Below the pieces are notes generated by a model. It did not search any database. It saw nothing but the letters and a program-made list of their open reading frames with translations, and was not told where the DNA came from. A stretch of DNA of 54,990 nucleotides from Streptomyces bauhiniae (GTDB lineage Bacteria > Actinomycetota > Actinomycetes > Streptomycetales > Streptomycetaceae): contig NZ_SRRT01000014.1 in assembly GCF_004784475.1 (NCBI RefSeq), forward strand, positions 1-54,990, in the 5' to 3' direction. A program made the translations under genes and the position numbers. Positions 7,705 through 18,800 of this stretch are shown here, in pieces (the first letter of the stretch is position 1; every line of letters starts with the position of its first letter).

Positions 7705-8207
7705 TTCGCCGCCTCCGTCAGCAGATACGCGTGCGCGGACCCGGCCGCCGACACCGATGCCATCAGCCGGGCCAGCTCGCCCGGCACCTCCAGCAGCGCC
7801 GCCGCGCGCCGGTCCGCCACGGTCCGCTCGGCGGACGCCAGCGAGGTCAGCGCCTCTTTGCGGTCCGCGGACGCGGTGGGGACGGGGGAGGGTGACCTCT
7901 GAGCCTTGCTGTCCTTGGCGGGCGTGCCGCCGAAGGCGTCCCGGTGCGCGGCCACCGCGGCCCGCAGCGGGGACAGCCGGTCGGCGAGCGCCGGGTGCGC
8001 GTCGAGCACCGCGTCGTAGCGCGCCAGCAGATCGGCGCTGTCCCGCGCCGCACGCGCGCGGGCGCGAGTGGCCGCCGAGGCCGCGCGCTCGGCGGGGTTC
8101 GAACCGGCCGAGCAGCCCGTCAGCAGGGCGGTGGCACCGGCCAGGGAGGCGAGCAGGGTTCTTCTGCGCGGCCCCGAGCGGGCGCGCGGCGGTGGGGAGT
8201 ACGACAC
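7701..8207 (-). CDS. Putative lipoprotein with Tat-like signal, coupled to the ferritin-like gene
   Basis: 168 aa. The N-terminus carries twin arginines (SGPRRRTLLASLAG) followed by a hydrophobic stretch and a lipobox LLTGC at about residue 32, so export by Tat and lipid anchoring are likely. The mature part is helical and rich in Ala/Arg, with a low-complexity insert (SPSPVPTASADRK) in the middle. The stop overlaps the start of the ferritin-like gene. The product is conserved beside the rimP operon in Streptomyces to my recollection, but its function is not known. Confidence 0.75.
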   Translation of the reverse strand: MSYSPPPRARSGPRRRTLLASLAGATALLTGCSAGSNPAERAASAATRARARAARDSADLLARYDAVLDAHPALADRLSPLRAAVAAHRDAFGGTPAKDSKAQRSPSPVPTASADRKEALTSLASAERTVADRRAAALLEVPGELARLMASVSAAGSAHAYLLTEAAK

Positions 8208-8446
8208 GGCAGACGTCCTCGGGGAACTCGTACGGGGAGAGGCGGGGGAGAGGCAGCGGAGACACGGGGGAGGGCACCGGAGAGCGGGGCCCTTTTCGAA
8301 CAGGCCGCCCGCCCGTGATCACCGTACCCGCGCCCCGTCCCCGCACCACTCACCGGCACCGTTCCTCACCCCTCACCGCCCACCGGACGGACGCGCGGGA
8401 GGGGCGGTGACGCCGAGGGTGGACGGCAACACCCATCGCGACCGGA

Positions 8447-8452
8447 TACCCT
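8447..8452 (+). promoter_or_regulatory. Candidate -10 box TACCCT for the rimP-nusA-infB operon
   Basis: The 300-base gap 8208-8507 separates the divergent lipoprotein gene from rimP. Within it the clearest promoter-like element for rimP is TACCCT, 56 bases before the ATG. No consensus -35 is visible. I see no other structure in the gap beyond G-rich/C-rich runs and an AGGAG ribosome site just before rimP. Confidence 0.33.
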
Positions 8453-8507
8453 TTGACCAGACACGCGACCATCCCACAACAGCACACGCGGCCGAGGAGT
8501 CACCCGG

Positions 8508-9017
8508 ATGAGCACCACCCAGAGCGAGAGGCTGCGAGAGCTGCTCGAACCGCTCGTCACCTCCCAGGGGCTGGATCTCGAGGAGATCGCCGTCGACTCC
8601 GTCGGACGCAAGCGTGTGCTGCGCGTGGTCGTCGACTCCGACACCGGAGCGGACCTGGACCGGATCGCCGATGTGAGCCGCGCGCTCTCGGCGAAGCTCG
8701 ACGAGACCGACGCGATGGGCGACGAGGCGTACGACCTGGAGGTCGGCACCCCGGGCGCCGAGCGCCTCCTGACCGAACCCCGCCACTACCGGCGCGCCGT
8801 GGACCGGCTGGTCAAGTTCCAGCTGGCCGACGGCGGCGAAGTGGTCGCGCGCATCCTCGACACGGACGACGAGGGCGTGGACCTGGAGGTCCCCGGGGTG
8901 AAGGGCCGCAAGGCCACCCACCGCCGGCTCGCCTTCCCGGAGATCGCCAAGGCGCGGGTGCAGGTCGAGTTCAACCGCAAGGACAAGAAGGACATGAAGG
9001 AAGAGGAGGAGGCGTAG
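8508..9017 (+). CDS. rimP: Ribosome maturation factor RimP
   Basis: Needed for 30S subunit maturation. The 169-aa protein has the RimP N-terminal αβ domain (LLEPLVTSQGLDLEEIAVDS, RVLRVVVDSDTGADLDRIAD, then VSRALSAKLD). The family core YDLEVGTPGAERLLTEPRHY is followed by an SH3-like C-terminal domain. The end is a charged tail (KDKKDMKEEEEA) that doubles as the ribosome-binding site of nusA, whose GTG begins two bases after the stop. First gene of the rimP-nusA-ylxR-infB operon, as in most bacteria. Confidence 0.96.
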   Translation: MSTTQSERLRELLEPLVTSQGLDLEEIAVDSVGRKRVLRVVVDSDTGADLDRIADVSRALSAKLDETDAMGDEAYDLEVGTPGAERLLTEPRHYRRAVDRLVKFQLADGGEVVARILDTDDEGVDLEVPGVKGRKATHRRLAFPEIAKARVQVEFNRKDKKDMKEEEEA

Positions 9018-9019
9018 CC

Positions 9020-10006
9020 GTGGACATCGACATGAGCGCCCTGCGGGGCTTGGTCAGGGAGAAGGAGATCTCCTTCGACCTGCTGGTCGAGGCGATCGAG
9101 TCGGCCCTCCTCATCGCGTACCACCGCACCGAGGGCAGCCGCCGCCACGCGCGCGTGGAGCTGAACCGCCAGAGCGGTCACGTGACCGTGTGGGCGAAGG
9201 AGGACCCGGAGGACGTCGAGGAGGGGCAGGAGCGCCGCGAGTTCGACGACACCCCCTCCGGCTTCGGCCGGATCGCCGCCACCACCGCCAAGCAGGTCAT
9301 CCTGCAGCGGCTGCGCGACGCGGAGGACGACGCCACGCTCGGCGAGTACGCCGGCCGTGAGGGCGACATCGTCACCGGCGTGGTCCAGCAGGGCCGCGAC
9401 CCGAAGAACGTGCTGGTCGACATCGGCAAGCTGGAGGCCATCCTGCCGGTGCAGGAGCAGGTCCCCGGCGAGACCTACCAGCACGGCATGCGGCTGCGGT
9501 CCTACGTGGTCCGCGTCGCCAAGGGTGTGCGCGGCCCCTCGGTCACCCTCTCGCGCACCCACCCCAACCTGGTGAAGAAGCTGTTCTCCCTGGAGGTGCC
9601 GGAGATCGCGGACGGCTCCGTGGAGATCGCCGCCATCGCCCGCGAGGCCGGCCACCGCACCAAGATCGCCGTACGGTCCACCCGTTCGGGCCTGAACGCC
9701 AAGGGCGCCTGCATCGGCCCGATGGGCGGCCGGGTGCGCAACGTGATGGGCGAGCTGAACGGCGAGAAGATCGACATCGTCGACTGGTCGGACGACCCGG
9801 CCGAGATGGTGGCGAACGCCCTGTCACCCGCCCGGGTGAGCAAGGTGGAGGTCGTGGACCTCGCCGCCCGCTCCGCCCGGGTCACCGTGCCGGACTACCA
9901 GCTCTCGCTGGCGATCGGCAAGGAGGGCCAGAACGCCCGGCTCGCCGCCCGTCTCACCGGCTGGCGCATCGACATCCGGCCGGACACCGAGCAGGTCACC
10001 GACTAG
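9020..10006 (+). CDS. nusA: Transcription termination/antitermination factor NusA
   Basis: 328 aa. The N-terminal RNA-polymerase-binding domain (VREKEISFDLLVEAIESALL) is followed by an S1 domain (GDIVTGVVQQGRDPKNVLVD). Two KH domains come next: KH1 around GACIGPMGGRVRNVMGELNG and KH2 around LAIGKEGQNARLAARLTGWR. The C-terminal acidic repeats of the E. coli protein are absent, as in other actinobacteria. The start is the GTG at 9020, two bases after the rimP stop, with GAGGAGG just upstream. NusA modulates pausing and termination and takes part in rRNA antitermination, relevant here because an rRNA operon begins at the right edge of the window. Confidence 0.97.
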   Translation: MDIDMSALRGLVREKEISFDLLVEAIESALLIAYHRTEGSRRHARVELNRQSGHVTVWAKEDPEDVEEGQERREFDDTPSGFGRIAATTAKQVILQRLRDAEDDATLGEYAGREGDIVTGVVQQGRDPKNVLVDIGKLEAILPVQEQVPGETYQHGMRLRSYVVRVAKGVRGPSVTLSRTHPNLVKKLFSLEVPEIADGSVEIAAIAREAGHRTKIAVRSTRSGLNAKGACIGPMGGRVRNVMGELNGEKIDIVDWSDDPAEMVANALSPARVSKVEVVDLAARSARVTVPDYQLSLAIGKEGQNARLAARLTGWRIDIRPDTEQVTD

Positions 10007-10107
10007 CGCGCCGACTGGTGCCGACCGATCGTGACCGTTCACCACACTGCAACTGTTCGATCTCTGCCCCAAAGGGGTGAGGTCGGTACGGGGAGGTAGA
10101 CTTAACC

Positions 10108-10404
10108 GTGTCTGGCCGGACGCACACCCGAGCATGCCCTGAACGCACCTGTGTGGGGTGCCGGAAGCGGGCGGCCAAGAACGATCTACTGCGGATCGTG
10201 ATGATCGAGGACGCCTGCGTCCCCGATCCTCGCGGTACGCTGCCCGGCCGGGGTGCTTATGTACACCCGGCACCGGTCTGTCTGGACCAGGCGGTTCGCC
10301 GCCGGGCGTTCACGCGGGCACTGCGCGCCCCGCGAGCGCTCGACACAAACGCGTTGCGCCGATACGTCGAGCAGACAACAGTTGCCGAGCAGGCAACACC
10401 GTAA
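10108..10404 (+). CDS. ylxR: YlxR (DUF448) RNA-binding protein
   Basis: 98 aa. The family signature is at the start (PERTCVGCRKRAAKNDLLRI) and the middle (PGRGAYVHPAPVCLDQAVRR), giving the small α/β RNA-binding fold found between nusA and infB in many bacteria. Homologues have been linked to RNase P modulation in some bacteria; that role is not shown for Streptomyces. The GTG at 10108 has GGGGAGG upstream. The 101-base gap after nusA contains a short CCCC-AAA-GGGG hairpin (10067-10077). The C-terminal tail is threonine/glutamine-rich and not conserved. Confidence 0.92.
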   Translation: MSGRTHTRACPERTCVGCRKRAAKNDLLRIVMIEDACVPDPRGTLPGRGAYVHPAPVCLDQAVRRRAFTRALRAPRALDTNALRRYVEQTTVAEQATP

Positions 10405-10466
10405 GAAGCGCCGCCCGGAACACCGTGGCGGCCTGGTACCTCGCGAGTCGAAAGCAGGTCGAGATT

Positions 10467-10545
10467 GCGATGAGCACTCGATGAGTACGCGATGAGTACG
10501 CCCATGAACTAGCGACGGTCCGGCATCACCCGGACCTCAAAGGAG
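10467..10545 (+). promoter_or_regulatory. infB leader: three overlapping mini-ORFs, hairpin, then ribosome site
   Basis: An 11-bp unit is repeated three times (GCGATGAGCAC, TCGATGAGTAC, GCGATGAGTAC; 10467-10499). Each copy carries an ATG. The units create three mini-ORFs: MSTR-stop (10470-10484), MSTR-stop (10481-10495) and MSTPMN-stop (10492-10512). Each stop overlaps the next start as ATGA. After the final TAG a perfect 7-bp hairpin, GGTCCGG/CCGGACC (10517-10523/10530-10536), ends two bases before the AAAGGAG site (10539-10545) of infB. A ribosome stopping at 10512 would cover part of the hairpin. Coupling between mini-ORF translation and infB is inference. Confidence 0.6.
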
Positions 10546-10549
10546 CGAA

Positions 10550-13624
<3,075 letters not shown>

Positions 13625-13682
13625 CGCTGCGCTGTGCGTCGGCCGAGGGGACCTTCCGGGTTCCGTCGGCCGACGCGCCGTC

Positions 13683-13803
13683 CTGGGGGCTCCGCCCCCA
13701 GACCCCCGGCCTATGCCCACCCGCCACCCGAAACTGTTGGCTATAAAGCCGACCGAGACGGGTGGGTGGGTGGGAAACGGGGGTCTGGGGGCGGAGCCCC
13801 CAG
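13683..13803. repeat. Large inverted repeat between infB and ylxP, each arm itself palindromic
   Basis: A perfect 26-bp inverted repeat has arms at 13683-13708 and 13778-13803. Each arm contains its own hairpin (GGGGGCTCCGCCCCC and its complement). The inner 69 bases add a further imperfect match (CCCACCCGCCACCCG against GGGTGGGTGGG). GGGGGCTCCGCCCCC-type palindromes recur between Streptomyces genes. It may stop transcription after infB, but there is no T-tract. Confidence 0.8.
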
Positions 13804-13892
13804 GCGGCGCGGAAACCCTGTCGAGCCACCGGCGGGTAAGCGGTACGGTGCTAGAACCACCGATCCCGGGCCGGCGGGTTAACCGGTTTCAC

Positions 13893-14186
13893 ATGTACGT
13901 GGGGACTCTGTCCTTCGACCTCCTCCTAGGCGACGTCCACTCGCTGAAGGAGAAGCGCTCCGTCGTCCGCCCGATCGTCGCCGAACTCCAGCGGAAGTAC
14001 TCCGTGAGCGCGGCCGAGGTGGACCACATGGACCTGCACCGGCGAGCCCTCATCGGCCTCGCCACGGTGTCCGGCGACGCCGCGCACCTCACCGACGTAC
14101 TGGACCAGTGCGAACGGCTGGTCGCCGCCCGCCCGGAAGTGGAGCTGCTGTCCGTACGACGGCGCTTCCACGGCGACGACGACTGA
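13893..14186 (+). CDS. ylxP: DUF503 (YlxP-like) protein
   Basis: 97 aa. The start MYVGTLSFDLLLGDVHSLKE followed by KRSVVRPI is diagnostic of the DUF503/YlxP family, a small ferredoxin-like fold. Members sit between infB and rbfA in many Gram-positive bacteria and are tied by context to ribosome assembly. The frame is open far upstream into infB, but that part is an alternate-frame reading of infB. The ATG at 13893 gives the standard family length. No strong Shine-Dalgarno precedes it (GGTTTCAC). It is separated from infB by the large inverted repeat, so it probably has its own promoter, perhaps around TACGGTGCTAGAAC at 13842. Confidence 0.9.
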   Translation: MYVGTLSFDLLLGDVHSLKEKRSVVRPIVAELQRKYSVSAAEVDHMDLHRRALIGLATVSGDAAHLTDVLDQCERLVAARPEVELLSVRRRFHGDDD

Positions 14187-14237
14187 CCGAAGAAACGCGA
14201 AGAACGCGAAGAAGAAGAAAGAACGGGAGACGGACCA

Positions 14238-14690
14238 GTGGCCGACAACGCTCGGGCGAAAAGGCTGGCGGACCTCATCCGTGAGGTGGTGGCCCAGAAG
14301 CTGCAGCGTGGGATCAAGGACCCGCGGCTCGGCTCGCACGTCACCATCACGGACACGCGGGTCACGGGTGACCTGCGGGAGGCGACCGTCTTCTACACGG
14401 TCTACGGCGACGACGAGGAGCGGGCGGCCGTGGCCGCCGGCCTGGAGAGCGCCAAGGGCATCCTGCGCTCCGAGGTCGGCCGCGCGGCCGGGGTGAAGTT
14501 CACGCCGACGCTGACCTTCGTCGCGGACGCCCTGCCGGACACCGCCCGCAACATCGAGGACCTCCTCGACCGGGCCCGGCAGTCCGACGCCCAGGTGCGC
14601 GAGGCGTCCTCGGGCGCCGCGTACGCCGGTGGCGCGGACCCGTACCGCAAGCCGGAGTCCGACGACGAGACGGACGACGCCGCAGAATGA
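14238..14690 (+). CDS. rbfA: Ribosome-binding factor A
   Basis: 150 aa. RbfA assists late 16S rRNA/30S maturation. The N-terminal part ARAKRLADLIREVVAQKLQR, with IKDPRL and the strand ITDTRVTGDLREATVFYTVY, is typical. It forms a type II KH fold with the AxG interruption seen as SEVGRAAGVKFTPTLTFVAD. The C-terminal acidic tail (ESDDETDDAAE) is of the actinobacterial sort. The GTG at 14238 has GGGAGACGG upstream. The stop overlaps the truB ATG (ATGA), so rbfA and truB are translationally coupled. Confidence 0.95.
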   Translation: MADNARAKRLADLIREVVAQKLQRGIKDPRLGSHVTITDTRVTGDLREATVFYTVYGDDEERAAVAAGLESAKGILRSEVGRAAGVKFTPTLTFVADALPDTARNIEDLLDRARQSDAQVREASSGAAYAGGADPYRKPESDDETDDAAE

Positions 14691-15589
14691 CCAAGCCCAC
14701 CCCGCCCGACGGCCTTGTCATCGTGGACAAGCCGTCGGGCTTCACCTCGCACGACGTGGTCGCCAAGATGCGCGGGATCGCCCGGACCCGCCGCGTCGGC
14801 CACGCCGGCACGCTCGACCCCATGGCCACCGGTGTCCTCGTCCTCGGTCTGGAGCGCGCCACCAAGCTCCTCGGGCACCTCGCCCTGACCGAGAAGGAGT
14901 ACCTGGGCACCGTCCGGCTCGGCCAGAACACCCTCACCGACGACGCCGAGGGCGAGATCTCCTCGTCCACGGACGCCTCCAAGGTGACCCGCGAGGCGAT
15001 CGACGCCGGGATCGCCAAGCTCAGCGGCGACATCATGCAGGTGCCGTCCAAGGTCAGCGCCATCAAGATCGACGGCGTCCGCTCCTACAAGCGGGCCCGT
15101 GAGGGCGAGGACTTCGAGATCCCGGCCCGCCCGGTGACCGTCTCCTCCTTCACGGTGTACGACGTCCGCGACGCGGTCGCCGAGGATGGCACCCCCGTAC
15201 TCGACCTGGTCGTCTCCGTGGTGTGCTCCTCCGGCACCTACATCCGCGCCCTCGCCCGCGACCTGGGCGCCGACCTGGGCGTCGGCGGCCACCTCACGGC
15301 GCTGCGCCGGACGCGGGTCGGCCCGTACAAGCTCGACTCCGCGCGGACCCTGGACCAGCTCCAGGCCGAGCTGACCGTGATGCCGGTCGCGGAGGCCGCG
15401 TCCGCCGCGTTCCCGCGCTGGGACGTGGACACCAAGCGCGGCAGGCTGCTGCTCAACGGTGTCCGGCTGGAGATGCCCGACGTGTACGCGGGCGCCGGTC
15501 CCGTCGCGGTGTTCGACCCCGAGGGCCGCTTCCTCGCGCTGGTCGAGGAACAGAAGGGCAAGGCCAAGAGCCTCGCCGTCTTCGGCTGA
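14687..15589 (+). CDS. truB: tRNA pseudouridine(55) synthase TruB
   Basis: 300 aa. Makes pseudouridine-55 in the TψC arm of tRNAs. The catalytic motif RRVGHAGTLDPMATGVLVLG contains the nucleophile Asp44. Other family motifs are present: IVDKPSGFTSHDVVAKMR at the N-terminus, PSKVSAIKIDGVRSYKRAR, and CSSGTYIRALARDLGADLG. The C-terminal PUA-like portion is short (LLLNGVRLEMPDVYAGAGPV). It follows rbfA with a four-base overlap and is ended by a long hairpin at 15603. Confidence 0.96.
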   Translation: MTKPTPPDGLVIVDKPSGFTSHDVVAKMRGIARTRRVGHAGTLDPMATGVLVLGLERATKLLGHLALTEKEYLGTVRLGQNTLTDDAEGEISSSTDASKVTREAIDAGIAKLSGDIMQVPSKVSAIKIDGVRSYKRAREGEDFEIPARPVTVSSFTVYDVRDAVAEDGTPVLDLVVSVVCSSGTYIRALARDLGADLGVGGHLTALRRTRVGPYKLDSARTLDQLQAELTVMPVAEAASAAFPRWDVDTKRGRLLLNGVRLEMPDVYAGAGPVAVFDPEGRFLALVEEQKGKAKSLAVFG

Positions 15590-15602
15590 GCGGGTCTTTT
15601 GC

Positions 15603-15650
15603 CCGTGGAGCGGCGGTCACGGGGTACGTGCCACATCCGCCGCTCCACGG
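15603..15650 (+). terminator. Hairpin terminator after truB
   Basis: CCGTGGAGCGGCGG (15603-15616) pairs perfectly with CCGCCGCTCCACGG (15637-15650) around a 20-base loop. It starts 14 bases after the truB stop. There is no T-tract, as is common for Streptomyces terminators. The remaining 186 bases up to the next gene hold C-rich/G-rich runs and a possible -10 box (TACCGT near 15792). Confidence 0.72.
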
Positions 15651-15836
15651 TCCCCCCTCGGTTCCCCCACCCCTGACCTCTATCCACTCCGCACCGCGTA
15701 TTCACCCGTCCGGCCGGGCGCTCGGAGTGAACCGGGGGAGCGGAAGGGGGCGCTTTCTCTCCACGCCCTGTTCCGGTGATCATCGCGCGCCTACCGTCGA
15801 GGTGAGACGCGGGTGCACGGCTGGGGAGGCAGGACC

Positions 15837-18800
15837 ATGGCGGGAGAGGGGCCGCGAACGGGGAGCGGCGGCGTGGGCGACTTCGCGGACGCCCTGGTGC
15901 AGATCCGCGACCTCTCCGGGCGCCTGCGCGGCGTCGGCTTCCTCGCCGACCACCACGGCACCCTGCTCACCAGCCACGAGGCCGTCGACGGCCTGGACCG
16001 GCTCCTCCTGCGCGCGGCCGACGACCGCACCCGCGTGGTCGACGCCGAGGCCGTCGTCCCGCTGCCGCGCCACGGGCTCGCGCTCGTCCGCACCGAGAAC
16101 CTGGGCGTCGCCCCGCTGCCGCTGACCGTGCGCGACCGTATCGAGGCGGGCACCTACGTACGGATCATCGCGGGCGGCCGGCGCGAGGCGCGCGTGCTCA
16201 CCGCCGCGCCCGCCGCCTACCCGGCCGGCGGCCGCAGCCGGGTGCTGGACGACGCGCTGGAACTCGCGCTCGGCACCGCCGCCCGCGACGCGCTCCGACC
16301 CGGCGGGGGCACGACCGGCGGGCCCGTGCTCGACGCCCGTACCGGTGCGGTCCTCGGCGTCCTCGGCGCCTCCCTGCGCGCCGCCGGCCGGGACTCCGGC
16401 TTCGCCGCCCCCGTACGCCCCGGCGGCGAGACGGACCCCGCGCTCACCGCGCTGCTCGCCCGCAACGCGGCCACCGTCCCGGCCTACGGCACCGACCTCA
16501 ACCTCGCCGGTGTCCTCCAGCTCTGCGCCGCCTCCGTCAGCCAGGACGGCCCGCCCGGCACCCTCACCGGACTGACCGGGATCGTCGAACGTGCCTCGGT
16601 GGCAAGGGAGTTGGCCGACTTCATGGCGGGGCCGCACCCCGTGCTCGCGCTCACCGGCGACCCCGGCAGCGGCCGTACGACCGAGCTGGCGGCGCTCGCG
16701 GCCCGGCGCCGGCGGGGCGACGCCCCGGCTCCCACGCTGTGGCTGCGCGGGGCCGACCTGCGGGGCACCGACGACTCCGTGGCCGACGCCGTCCGCCGCG
16801 CGCTGGAGCGGGCCGCGCCCATGGCCGCCGCCTCGGGACCGGCCCGCACCGCCGACCTCGGCGACCTCGACCCCGAACCGCTGGCCGCGCTCGCCGCCCG
16901 CGAGGGGCGCCCGCTGCTGATCTGTCTCGACGCCCCCGAGGAGATGCCGCCCGCCCTGCTGCCCGAGTGGGCCACGGGGACCGCCGAGTGGCTGCGCGCC
17001 ACCGGCGCCCGGCTGGTGCTGGCCTGCGGGGAGGAGTTCTGGGAGACCGCCGCCGAGCAGTTCCCCGCGCGCCTGCGCCTGACCGCGCTCACCCGCCAGG
17101 AGGCCCGTACCGCCCGCTCCCGGTACGGCGTCCCCGACGGCGCCCTCACCGACGCCGACGCCCGACATCCGCTGGCCCTACGGCTGCTGTCCGAGGTGCG
17201 GGCCGCGCTCCCGGCCCACGCGCCCGTGCGGGCGCCGGACCGGCACGGCGTCCCCGATGCCGACGCCCGGCACCCGCTCGCGCTGCGGCTCCGGTCCGAG
17301 CTTCCGGCCGACGCGCCCGTGCGCCCGCACGTCGTCCCCGACGGAGCCCTCACCGACGCCGACACCCGGCCTACGCTCACCCCCCGCCTGCTGTCCGTGC
17401 TCCCGGCCGACCCGCCCCCGCGCCCGCTGGACCGGCACGACGTCTTCGCCGCCCACCTCGACCTGACGTGCCTCCGCGTCGCCGAGCGCATCGCCGCCGC
17501 CAATGGGCTCGATGACAGTGCCGTACGGCGCCTCGCCACCCGGGTCGCCGGGCAGGTGCACGAGGCCGCCCGGCGGGCGCTCGGGCACGGGCTGGGCCTG
17601 CTGGACCGGGAGAGCTTCGCGGCCGTCTTTCCGCACGGGCGTGCTCCGGCCCGGCTCGGCGGGGGCACCGGGTGGGCGTCGGCCGTGCTGGACGAGGGGC
17701 TGCTGGTCCGTTCCGGGGGCGGATACCGGTTCGCGCACGAGGAGTTCGCGGACTGGGTGCAGGGCACACATCTCGACCTGGACGAGGCGCTGCACGTCCT
17801 GGTCCACCGCCCGCGCGCCGAGCGCCCGGCCGGGGTGATGCCGGTGCCGCACCACCGGATCGGGCCCGTCGTCCAGGCCCTGCTGCTCCTCGGACGCCGT
17901 CGTGGACCCCGTCAACTCGCCTTCCGGCTGCGGGAGCTGGCCGACGCCCTCGATCTGGACCCCGGTTCCTGGTGGGCCGCCCGGCTGCTCTCCCGGACCC
18001 TGCTGCGCGCCCCGGACGCGCTGCCCTATCGGGAGGAGCTGCGCTTCCTGGCCGACCGGCTCGTGGCCTGGCGGCGCGCGGGGCAGGCGGTGCCCGGGGA
18101 GTTCGGGCCCACCTTCTGGACCGCGCTCGCACTGCCCGACGCCGAGCGGTTCGCCCTGCTGCGGCGGCTGGTGCCGGCCGATCCGGCGGTGGCCGAGGGG
18201 GCGGGGGAGCGGTACCTGGACGCGGCGGCCCGGCTGCTCGCCGCCGACCCGGCCGCCGGACAGCCGTACCTCACCCGCTGGTTCGAGGACGAGCGCCCGC
18301 TGCCCGCCACCCCGCACGCCACCGTGGCCACCGCCGCCCAGGCCCTGCTGCACACCCACCGCTACGGCGCGCTCGACCACCTCACCGAGGCCCTGATCGA
18401 CAGCGGCCACCGCAGAGCCGTCGAGCTCCTCGCCGTCCTCGCCGAGGACGAGCCCTCCGCCGCCTGCCGCGCCGTCGACCGCTGGGCCCGCGACGAGGAC
18501 CCCGGCCGCCGGGCCACCGCACTGGTCCTCGCCCGCCGCACCGCGCCCCACACCGGCACCTCCGCCGACCACACCCTGCTGCGCCGCGCCGCCCACGCCC
18601 TGCTGGCCCGCCCCGCCGACCGTGCCCTGCACGGCGGCGCGCTCGCCCTGCTGACCGTCGACCCGGTCAGCCGCGACCAGCACCTCCCGCGGGCGCTGCG
18701 CCACTTCACGGCCGGCGACCGCGGCCTGCCGCCCAGCGCGCTCCTCCCCGCCCTGGCCACCCACCCCGACACCGTGCTCGACGCCTTCCGCGCCCGGCTG

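Noticed and set aside
8453..10006. 517-aa frame covering rimP and nusA
   Set aside because: The first 188 codons are the rimP DNA read in the wrong frame; NusA begins at the GTG 9020.
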